From Palsa-506 sp963755815 (GTDB lineage: Bacteria > Actinomycetota > Actinomycetes > Streptosporangiales > Streptosporangiaceae): a stretch of DNA of 64,000 bases. Below, piece by piece: positions 57,501 through 64,000 of the stretch; the stretch's first letter is position 1; each line of letters starts with the position of its first letter. The notes beneath the pieces were generated by a model. The model was given only the letters and a program-made list of their open reading frames with translations, was not told the DNA's origin and did not search any database. The position numbers were made by a program, and so were the translations under genes. The stretch lies in contig CAVWLF010000008.1 of NCBI GenBank assembly GCA_963755815.1, positions 62,001-126,000 on the forward strand. Reading direction: 5' to 3'.

Positions 57501-58631
57501 TCAGGGAGTCGGCGCGAACCGGATGTCGCTGCCCTGGGCGTCGGGCACCGCGAATGCAAGCAGGCGCTCGCCTTCGCTCGTGATGGCAGCGCGATCACGC
57601 CTGCCGACGGGCTCGAACATCTCAATGGTCAGCACGGCCGCGCCCCGGGACCGGGTGATCCTCCAGATGCCGAGCACGAAGCCGTCGACGAGCACCGTGC
57701 CGGGGAAGATGCCGTTCACGGTGAAGAGCCGCTCGCGGTTCTGCGCGCTGATAACGCGAGTGCGGTCGGCATGCGCGTGCACAAGGTTGTCGAACTCGGC
57801 CACCAGGCGGACCGGGGCTGGCGTGGCCGGGTCAGGCCGCGGGGCTTCGGGGAGGTCGAACATCTCGTTGCCCTGCTCGTCACGGAAGATCCGCAACTCG
57901 GCCCGGAGCCGCTCGACCGGCTCCCGCAGCCGGGTCAGGCCGGACCATGCCTGGATGTCCCTAATGTTGGCGGGCCCGAACGCCGCGAGGTAACGGATGA
58001 CGAGACGCTCCAGCGACGGACTGCTGTCCACTGGACGACCGAGCCATGCCTCAGCGGAGGTGTGCGCGGACTGGCCGGCGGCACCCCAGACGGCGCGGGG
58101 CGGCACCTGCACCAGCGGCACCAGCCCGCGGACAGACTGGGCCAGAGCGTTAGGCGGATGGCCAGGCCATTGTTCCGACAGCAGCGAGCCAAGCTCGCTG
58201 AAAGTCCTGGGGCTCTGCTCCAGCAGAACCCGCCCGGCGGCGGCCAGGGCGACCGTATCCACGCCCTCGATCTGCTTGCCGAATATCCCGTTCAGGCCCC
58301 GGTCCAGGACGGGCTGGACCAGCGGGCGCAGCGTCATGCAATCGCGAGCGGAGACCAGATGAATGGTCCCGCGCATCAGGGCAATACGGACTACCCGGCG
58401 ATCGAGGATTAGCTCGGCCAGATCGGCGGGGCGGAAGCCCGCCAGCCGGGACCACAGGCCGTAATAGGGCGGAAAGGGCGCCTGGGCCTGCATGCCGACC
58501 AGATGCTCCACCGTCTCGATCACCCGCTCGGCCCGCGCCGCGTCATCGGGCAGGGGAGCCCGGCGGAGCAGCAGCTGCCGGTCGAGCAGGGCGCGATTCA
58601 GCGCGCGCAGGCCCAGCACGTCCGATGGCAT
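57501..58631 (-). CDS. AlkZ-like winged-helix DNA-binding protein (HTH_42)
   Basis: 376 residues. The family consists of tandem winged helices like the DNA glycosylases AlkZ and YcaQ, which unhook alkylated or crosslinked bases. The catalytic QxQ motif is conserved as Gln48-Ala-Gln50 (VGMQAQAPFPPYYGLWSRL), and the segment RGTIHLVSARDCM is the family's beta-strand block. C-terminal NLVHAHADRTRVIS follows family members. A repair or self-resistance role is likely. Single gene convergent with the DUF222/HNH gene. Confidence 0.82.
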   Translation of the reverse strand: MPSDVLGLRALNRALLDRQLLLRRAPLPDDAARAERVIETVEHLVGMQAQAPFPPYYGLWSRLAGFRPADLAELILDRRVVRIALMRGTIHLVSARDCMTLRPLVQPVLDRGLNGIFGKQIEGVDTVALAAAGRVLLEQSPRTFSELGSLLSEQWPGHPPNALAQSVRGLVPLVQVPPRAVWGAAGQSAHTSAEAWLGRPVDSSPSLERLVIRYLAAFGPANIRDIQAWSGLTRLREPVERLRAELRIFRDEQGNEMFDLPEAPRPDPATPAPVRLVAEFDNLVHAHADRTRVISAQNRERLFTVNGIFPGTVLVDGFVLGIWRITRSRGAAVLTIEMFEPVGRRDRAAITSEGERLLAFAVPDAQGSDIRFAPTP

Positions 58632-58681
58632 CGGTTACCCCCCACCGTCGTGCCTGGGGCACCGGCGGGCGCTTCCCGCCC

Positions 58682-59152
58682 TCATCGCACCATCAGAACG
58701 TCGGCGGCGCCGAAGCCGGCCCGCTGGTAGAACGGGATTGACCTCTCGCTGGGGCTCAGGACCACGCGGGCAAAGCCATTCCGGTCGGCGTGATCGAGCA
58801 GTGCGTCGAGCAGGCGCTGGCCGATGCCCTGATTCCGGTGCTCCGCGAGCACGAAGGCGTTACCCAGGTAACCCCAGCAGCTAGCGGGGCGCCCGGGCCG
58901 GGGCATCCGCTCGAAGACGGCCAGGTTCACCATGCCGACCACGTAGCCGTCGACCTCGGCGAGCCAGATGATGCGCCGCGACGCCTCCTGCGCGTACCAG
59001 GCCGCGAACCGCTGCTCGAAATCCGGATCCGCGCACCCGCCGACCTGTTCCTGCGTCCAATCACGGCGCAGGCGGGCAATCGCCGACCCGTCTGCACCCT
59101 CAGCCCGCCGGATCACCGGCTCCATCTCGCCACCCCCGGGATGCTGGCTCAT
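58682..59152 (-). CDS. GNAT-family N-acetyltransferase
   Basis: 156 residues from 59152; an ATG at 59125 (MEPVIRRAEG) behind GGGGGTGGCGAG is an equally good start. The acetyl-CoA loop is EHRNQGIGQRLLDALLDHA (Q/R-x-x-G-x-G/A), and the end ERSIPFYQRAGFG is the GNAT motif B. Acceptor unknown. Confidence 0.85.
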   Translation of the reverse strand: MSQHPGGGEMEPVIRRAEGADGSAIARLRRDWTQEQVGGCADPDFEQRFAAWYAQEASRRIIWLAEVDGYVVGMVNLAVFERMPRPGRPASCWGYLGNAFVLAEHRNQGIGQRLLDALLDHADRNGFARVVLSPSERSIPFYQRAGFGAADVLMVR

Positions 59153-59165
59153 GAGCCCAGCATCG

Positions 59166-59531
59166 CTAGTTCCGGGGCGGCAGTTCCTGCAGCGACCAAG
59201 TGTTGCCGTCGGGATCGCTGAAGGTGACGAAGGAGCCCCACGGCTGCACGTCGACCTCGCTGGCCTCGACGCCGTTGCCGATGAGCTGCTCGCGGATGGC
59301 CTTGACGTCCTCGACGACCATCATCACGCCCTGTTGCGAGCCCGGCGGCATCATCGTGAGCCCGACGCCCATCGCGACGGAGCAGGCGGAGCCGGGCGGC
59401 GTGAGCTGCACGAAGCGCAGCTCCGGATTGACCTGGACATCGTGATCGGCGTTGAAGCCGACCTGATCAACGTAGAAGGCCTTGGCGCGGTCCACGTCCG
59501 TCACGGGAACGAATACAACTTCAAGCTTCAT
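59166..59531 (-). CDS. VOC-family (glyoxalase/bleomycin-resistance fold) protein
   Basis: 121 residues. The MKLEVVFVPVTDVDRAKAFY start is the classical VOC opening, with a second half ending GSFVTFSDPDGNTWSLQEL. Start at 59531 because GGAGG lies 7 bp upstream. The metal residues expected in glyoxalase I are only partly present (Glu of SLQELP), so the activity is open. A very long upstream frame to 59702 is an artefact of the divergent gene. Confidence 0.85.
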   Translation of the reverse strand: MKLEVVFVPVTDVDRAKAFYVDQVGFNADHDVQVNPELRFVQLTPPGSACSVAMGVGLTMMPPGSQQGVMMVVEDVKAIREQLIGNGVEASEVDVQPWGSFVTFSDPDGNTWSLQELPPRN

Positions 59532-59641
59532 GTCCATCCTCCGACCGTAACGGGCGGGTCTGACAATCCAGCCGGCCTGCCGGGAGCTGACCGGCCAGCC
59601 GGCCACCCGGGTCTGACGGACCGGCCTGGCATGGTTGGCGC

Positions 59642-60412
59642 ATGCATCCGGTGCCGCAAGAACACAGACCGCCCGATGGCCATCGCCCGGACGGTGCCGC
59701 ACCGCTGACGCATCCGCTGGCCGTGCTGATCGCTGAAGCGGCGGCGGGCCGGTTTCCCCCGGCGGATGGCGGCTGGCAGCGGGTTCCGCCGTGGCGGCCG
59801 GGGCTGGAAGGCATCGTCGCGTTTACCGGCCACGCGGTACTGGCCCTGGCAGCAGATGTCACGGACGAATGGCTGGCCGGCTTCGGGGTGAACGGACTCG
59901 GCGGCGCGCACGATCCGCGCCTGATCGCGGCGCTGGCCGGCCCGGACGGCTGGATCGCCAGCCTGGATGTGCTGCTGGCCGGCCGTGGCACGGGTCGTCC
60001 GGGCGCGGCCGGCGCTGGTCCGGACGGGGCTGGCCCGGCTAGCGCTGGTCCGCGGCTCACAGACCGTCCAGATCTCGCGGCGCATCCCCGGGTGCAGTTC
60101 GCCGCCAGGATCCGCGACCAGCCGCGGATCCTGGGTTACCCGGATCTGCGCCGGTCAGCGCTGGCCGTGGTCAGCCGAGGGCTCGGCGGGCTCACCGAGC
60201 TGAGCTTCGAGCTGGAACCGCAGCGCCGGGGCACCGGCAGCGGGGCCACCCTGATCAGCGCCGCGCTGAGCACCATTCCGGCCGGTCAGCTGGTCATCGC
60301 GGCCATCGCGCCGGGCAATGCCGCCAGTCTTCGCGCGGCACTGACCGCCGGCTTCGTGCCGCTCGGCTCGACGCAACTGTTCCGCCGGCGGCCCGCCGAG
60401 GCCCAAAGCTGA
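59642..60412 (+). CDS. GNAT-family acetyltransferase with N-terminal extension
   Basis: 256 residues. An acetyl-CoA-binding GNAT core is C-terminal: LTELSFELEPQRRGTGSGATLISAAL (with the R-x-x-G-x-G/S-G loop) and NAASLRAALTAGFVPLGSTQLF. The first 110 residues are a separate domain of unknown type; a Gly/Ala/Pro linker (about 115-137) joins them. Similar two-part proteins occur in actinobacteria without assigned substrate. Divergent from the VOC gene. Confidence 0.75.
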   Translation: MHPVPQEHRPPDGHRPDGAAPLTHPLAVLIAEAAAGRFPPADGGWQRVPPWRPGLEGIVAFTGHAVLALAADVTDEWLAGFGVNGLGGAHDPRLIAALAGPDGWIASLDVLLAGRGTGRPGAAGAGPDGAGPASAGPRLTDRPDLAAHPRVQFAARIRDQPRILGYPDLRRSALAVVSRGLGGLTELSFELEPQRRGTGSGATLISAALSTIPAGQLVIAAIAPGNAASLRAALTAGFVPLGSTQLFRRRPAEAQS

Positions 60413-60524
60413 CGGACACGGCGGCCAAGGAACCGGGGCAGCGGGGGAGTAGCTGAGAGAACTCCGGCAACCGGGCTACGCTAGCGCTGATCCGGCTAAA
60501 TCCCGTTCAGCAAAGAGGCGAACC

Positions 60525-61361
60525 GTGCCCGATAACCGGACGGAAGAATCCTCCGTCGCCCGGCCGCCGGCCAGCGAGCCGGCCGCGATCGACACCAGCG
60601 TCGCGCACCCGGCCCGGGTCTACGACTACTGGCTGGGCGGGAAGGACAACTTCGCCGCCGACCGCGCCGCCGCCGAGCAGGTGATCGCCGTCCGGCCGAC
60701 CATCCGGCGCGATATCCGGGAGAACCGGGCCTTCCTGCGCCGGGCCGTGGCCTACCTGGCCGAGGCCGGCCTGCGGCAGTTCCTGGACATCGGCACCGGC
60801 ATCCCGACCAGCCCTAACGTGCACGAGGTGGTCCAGCGCATCGCTCCGGACGCGCGAGTCGTCTACGTCGACAATGACCCCATCGTGCTGACCCACGCCC
60901 GGGCATTGCTGGCCAGCACCCCGGAAGGCGCGACCGCCTACATTGACGCCGATCTGCGTGATCCGGACAAGGTCATGCGGGAGGCGGCGGCCACGCTGGA
61001 CCTCAGCCGGCCCACCGCCGTCATGCTGGTCGGGGTGCTGCACCTGATCAGCGATGAGGAGGACCCGTACGGCATCGCCGCGCGGCTGATGGCAGCGGTG
61101 CCGGCTGGCAGCTATCTCGTCCTGACCCATCCGGCCAGCGATGTCAATGCCGAAATGGCCGCCGAGGGGGCACGCCGGTATAACCAGTCGGTGGCCACCC
61201 CGCAGACCCGGCGCAGCTTCGCTGAGGTCTCGCGGTTCTTCGACGGCCTTGAGCTAGCGGATCCCGGCATCGTGCAGTTTCACCGGTGGCATCCCGACGC
61301 TGGCCTGGATACCGGGCAATACGAGGTGTCCGGCTGGGCCGCGGTCGCGCGCAAGCCGTAG
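60525..61361 (+). CDS. SAM-dependent methyltransferase, DUF574 (Methyltransf_19) family
   Basis: 278 residues from a GTG behind AAGAGG. The hallmark segment HPARVYDYWLGGKDNFAADR (residues 28-47) and SAM motif I FLDIGTGIPTSPN (86-98) are intact, followed by YVDNDPIVLTHARALL. Many copies of this family occur in each actinobacterial genome; substrates are mostly unknown. Likely transcribed with the DUF3291 gene 22 bp downstream. Confidence 0.92.
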   Translation: MPDNRTEESSVARPPASEPAAIDTSVAHPARVYDYWLGGKDNFAADRAAAEQVIAVRPTIRRDIRENRAFLRRAVAYLAEAGLRQFLDIGTGIPTSPNVHEVVQRIAPDARVVYVDNDPIVLTHARALLASTPEGATAYIDADLRDPDKVMREAAATLDLSRPTAVMLVGVLHLISDEEDPYGIAARLMAAVPAGSYLVLTHPASDVNAEMAAEGARRYNQSVATPQTRRSFAEVSRFFDGLELADPGIVQFHRWHPDAGLDTGQYEVSGWAAVARKP

Positions 61362-61383
61362 CCGGAGCTGCCAGACTGAGCAG

Positions 61384-61896
61384 ATGTCATTCGAACTGGC
61401 GCAGGTCAATGTCGGACGACTGCTCGCACCGGTCGACTCGCCGGTGCTGGCCGGCTTCATGGCGGCGCTCGATCCGGTCAATGCCGCCGCCGACCTGGCC
61501 CCCGGATTCATCTGGCGGCTGCAGACCGAGGACGGGAACGCCACCGCGATCCAGGCCTTCGAGTGGGACGCGGCCGGCAGCGCCGGGGTCATCATGAACA
61601 TGTCCGTCTGGGCCGATGTCGAGCACCTGGGCGCGTTCGTCTACGGCGAGATGCACCGCCAGATCATGCGCCGCCGCCGGGAGTGGTTCCAGGTGATGCG
61701 CGAGGCGTACCTGGCCTGCTGGTGGGTTCCCGCCGGGCACCGTCCGGGCACCGGCGAGGCCGAGGACCGGATCCGGCACCTGCGCCGCCACGGCCCGACG
61801 CCACATGCGTTCACCCTGCGGGCCAATTACCCGCCGCCCGGCGCCGGGGGCGATCAGCCGGCCCGGGGCCGGGGCGACTGGCTCTGCCCGGCATAA
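61384..61896 (+). CDS. DUF3291-family protein
   Basis: 170 residues. N-terminal FELAQVNVGRLLAPVDSPVLAGF, then WRLQTEDGNATAIQAFEWD, and the ferredoxin-like alpha/beta barrel pattern of DUF3291 (NMSVWADVEHLGAFVYGEMHRQIMRRRREWF). The C-terminal HAFTLRANYPPPG matches the family end. The fold resembles antibiotic biosynthesis monooxygenases, but no cofactor site is evident. Confidence 0.8.
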   Translation: MSFELAQVNVGRLLAPVDSPVLAGFMAALDPVNAAADLAPGFIWRLQTEDGNATAIQAFEWDAAGSAGVIMNMSVWADVEHLGAFVYGEMHRQIMRRRREWFQVMREAYLACWWVPAGHRPGTGEAEDRIRHLRRHGPTPHAFTLRANYPPPGAGGDQPARGRGDWLCPA

Positions 61897-62054
61897 CCCC
61901 CGGCGGGAGGCAGTCGGCGGCTGGCTGCGTTAGCGAGGATTTTGTTCCCGCCGCCGGATCACGGCGCCGCCCGCACGTCTCCGGCCCGGCCGCGGATGTC
62001 CGCCGGCAGGCGATTAATCGCCGTCCGCCGGGCATTTATGGCAACGTCTCGGTC

Positions 62055-64000
62055 ATGAGCGCCAGCGTGGTGAGCCCGGTCTTCGTTGGCCGGCGCGACG
62101 AGATGGCCGCGCTCGCGGGCCTGATGCAGCTGGCGCACGGTGGTGACGCCGCATTCGCGCTCATCGGCGGTGAGGCCGGCGTCGGCAAGACCCGGTTCGT
62201 CAGCGAGCTTGCGGCCCGCGCGTCCGCCGCCGGTTTCACCGTGCTCGTCGGCCATTGCATCGAGCTGGGTGCTGAGGGGCTGCCGCTGGCCCCGCTCGTT
62301 GACGCGCTGCGCGCGCTGGCCCGCAGCACGCCGGCGGACGAGCTCGCCGGGCTGCTCGGCCCGGCGCGGGGCGGCCTGGCCCGGCTGCTGCCGGAGCTCG
62401 ATCCGGATGCGGCCGGCGGCCTGCCATCCGGCGACGTCCAGGCGGCCCAGCTGCTGGAGCTGGTGCTCGGGCTGATCAGCAGGCTCAGCGCCGCCAGCCC
62501 GGTCATGCTCATCCTGGAGGACCTGCACTGGGCCGATCAGTCGACCCTGGAACTGCTCGCCTTCCTGGTCAGATCGCTGCGTGACGTGCGGGTCCTGCTG
62601 CTGGCGACGTATCGCTCCGACGAGCTGCACCGGCGCCATCCGCTGCGGCCGCTGCTGACCGGCTGGGAGCGGGTGCGGTCGATGCGCCGCATCGAGCTGC
62701 GCCGGTTCGACCGGGATGAGGTCGCCGCCCAGCTGGACGCGATCCTGGCCAGGCAGTCAGAGCCGGAGCTCGTCGACCTGGTGTCCGATCGCTCCGGCGG
62801 CAATGCGTTCCTGGTGGAGGAACTGGCCGGGGTAGTGCGGGCCGGGGGCGACCCGGCCGACCTGCCGCCCTCGCTGCGGGACGTCCTGCTGAGCCGGATC
62901 GACTCGCTCAGCGCGGCCGCGCAGCTGCTGCTGCGCACCGCGTCGGTGGCCGGCCGGCGGGTCCCCGAGCGCCTGCTCGCCACGGTGGCCGCTCTCGACG
63001 AGCCCGCGCTGTTTGCCGCGCTGCGCGAAACCGTCGAAAGCCACCTGCTGGTGGTGGACGACACCGGCCTGGGCTACGCGTTCCGGCATGCGCTCGCCCG
63101 TGACGCCGTGTACGAGGACATGCTGCCGGGCGAGCGGGTCCGGCTGCACGCCGCCTACGGCGCCGCGCTGGCGCGCGAGCCAGGGCTGGCGGACGACCAG
63201 GCCGCGGTGCCCGCGGCCCTGGCGCACCACTGGTACGCCGCCCTCGACCTGCCGCTGGCGCTGCCCGCGTCGGTCACGGCGGCCCGGCGCGCGATGGCTT
63301 CCTACGCGCCGGCCGAGGCGCAGCAGCATCTGGAACGCGCGCTGCAGATCTGGCCCCGGGTCCCCGACGCCGAGCAGCGCACCGGCCTCGACCAGGCCGA
63401 GGTGTCGAGGCTCACGGCGGACGCCGCCTACCAGGCCGGCGCGGTCGACCGGGCGGTGTCGCTGCTTGACCAGGCCCTCGCCGAGCTTCCCGCCGACGGC
63501 GATGTGGTCCGCCGGGCGCTGCTGCTGGACAGCCGCGCGCTGGCGCTGCGCGACGTCGGTCACGAAGACGAGGCCATCGCCGCGCTCAACCAGGCGCTGG
63601 CGCTGCTGCCGGCCGACCAGACCACCAGGGCGCACGCGGTCGTGCTCGCGTCACTGGCCAGTTCGCTGATGCGGACCACCGGCATGCGCGCCGCGGAACC
63701 GACCGCGCAGCGCGCGGTGGAGGCGGCCCGCGCGGCCGGCGCGGCGGCGGAGGAGGCTGACGCCTGCATCACCCTCGGCCTGGCCCGGTCCTATCTCGGC
63801 GCTGATGACGAAGGGCTGGAGGCGCTGCGGGCGGGGCTGGGGCTCGCGCTTGACCTGGATCCGCCCATGATCGCCTTGCGCGGCTATGTCAACCTCTCCG
63901 ACGTGCTGGAGTTCCTCGGACGGCACGCCGAGGCGGCCGAGGCCGCGAGCGAGGGGCTGGCCCTCGCCGCGCGAGTGGGCCTGACCCGTACCTTCGGCTC
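62055..64000 (+). CDS. AAA/LuxR-type ATP-binding regulator (3' partial)
   Basis: Open from the ATG at 62055 to the right edge (648 codons seen), so the end is missing. It starts VFVGRRDEMAALAGLM, the P-loop is IGGEAGVGKTRF (residues 37-48), Walker B is VMLILEDLHWADQ, and LLATYRSDELHRRHPLRPLL is the sensor region; a helical TPR-like part follows (for example ALNQALALLPADQ). This is the LAL/AfsR-like plan of actinobacterial 'AAA ATPase' regulators, usually ending in a LuxR HTH; that end is not visible here. Signal unknown. Confidence 0.85.
   Translation, partial: MSASVVSPVFVGRRDEMAALAGLMQLAHGGDAAFALIGGEAGVGKTRFVSELAARASAAGFTVLVGHCIELGAEGLPLAPLVDALRALARSTPADELAGLLGPARGGLARLLPELDPDAAGGLPSGDVQAAQLLELVLGLISRLSAASPVMLILEDLHWADQSTLELLAFLVRSLRDVRVLLLATYRSDELHRRHPLRPLLTGWERVRSMRRIELRRFDRDEVAAQLDAILARQSEPELVDLVSDRSGGNAFLVEELAGVVRAGGDPADLPPSLRDVLLSRIDSLSAAAQLLLRTASVAGRRVPERLLATVAALDEPALFAALRETVESHLLVVDDTGLGYAFRHALARDAVYEDMLPGERVRLHAAYGAALAREPGLADDQAAVPAALAHHWYAALDLPLALPASVTAARRAMASYAPAEAQQHLERALQIWPRVPDAEQRTGLDQAEVSRLTADAAYQAGAVDRAVSLLDQALAELPADGDVVRRALLLDSRALALRDVGHEDEAIAALNQALALLPADQTTRAHAVVLASLASSLMRTTGMRAAEPTAQRAVEAARAAGAAAEEADACITLGLARSYLGADDEGLEALRAGLGLALDLDPPMIALRGYVNLSDVLEFLGRHAEAAEAASEGLALAARVGLTRTFG

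Noticed and set aside
56673..58412. 579-codon plus-strand frame after the HNH region
   Set aside because: Out of frame with the HNH domain, then antisense to the AlkZ-like gene; His/Pro/Arg composition is a GC artefact.
1..64000. tRNA, rRNA, insertion sequence or prophage elements
   Set aside because: No cloverleaf with TTCRANNC T-arm, rRNA core sequence, transposase motif or integrase was recognised by reading; a tRNAscan or IS search could still find small ones.

Overview
This is a high-GC (about 70 %) actinobacterial chromosome segment. Evidence for that placement: furA-katG arranged as in mycobacteria, large MalT-type LuxR regulators, a DUF574-type SAM methyltransferase, a DUF222/HNH (13E12-type) protein, GTG starts, 4-bp start/stop overlaps, and cobF/cobK of the aerobic cobalamin route. 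The genus cannot be read from the sequence. No rRNA, tRNA, CRISPR array, insertion sequence or prophage was recognised. Coding density is high, and most long antisense frames are GC-driven shadows.

Layout. 0-8 kb: the C-terminal part of a MOSC/flavin reductase/2Fe-2S ferredoxin fusion, a nitronate monooxygenase with a peroxiredoxin-like partner, a SnoaL-like protein, a DHA2-type drug exporter preceded by the tail of a lost short-chain dehydrogenase, and the cobF-cobK pair. 8-11 kb: furA-katG peroxide defence. 11-30 kb: a stress and membrane block with DUF6458, leucine-rich repeat, second nitronate monooxygenase, two DUF1269 proteins, two full-length MalT/LuxR regulators and a truncated third, a CMD-like protein, HdeD, MarC, DUF2252, GAP-family and SHOCT proteins, then a molybdopterin oxidoreductase/flavin reductase/zinc-ribbon operon. 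Four intergenic regions in this block carry TCACCC...GGGTGA dyads, which suggests a shared regulator. 30-40 kb: ArsR-MFS operon, epoxide hydrolase-like enzyme, sulfotransferase, PspA divergent from an orphan MreB, a frameshifted EamA exporter divergent from a LysR regulator, and an amino-acid permease-TetR operon.

41-50.6 kb: oxidative pentose phosphate and upper glycolysis genes (zwf, gnd, pgi, tal), interrupted by an alcohol dehydrogenase, an MFS exporter and a TauD dioxygenase. The transketolase that would complete the cluster survives only as a C-terminal stub overlapping tal by 4 bp. 50.9-64 kb: pirin, DJ-1/PfpI, SDR, DUF1707, DUF222/HNH nuclease, an AlkZ-like winged-helix protein, acetyltransferases, a VOC protein, a SAM methyltransferase, DUF3291, and the N-terminal part of a large AAA/LuxR-type regulator running off the right edge.

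The most unusual signals are: (1) the repeated TCACCC/GGGTGA dyads linking the MalT-like regulator, its divergent small protein and nearby envelope-stress genes; (2) many short tandem duplications placed exactly at gene ends or just upstream of genes; (3) gene decay, namely the transketolase stub, frameshifted EamA gene, SDR tail and truncated MalT protein; (4) a G6PD with repetitive lysine-rich tails at both ends; and (5) an orphan MreB beside PspA. No wholly new multi-gene system could be demonstrated from sequence alone.
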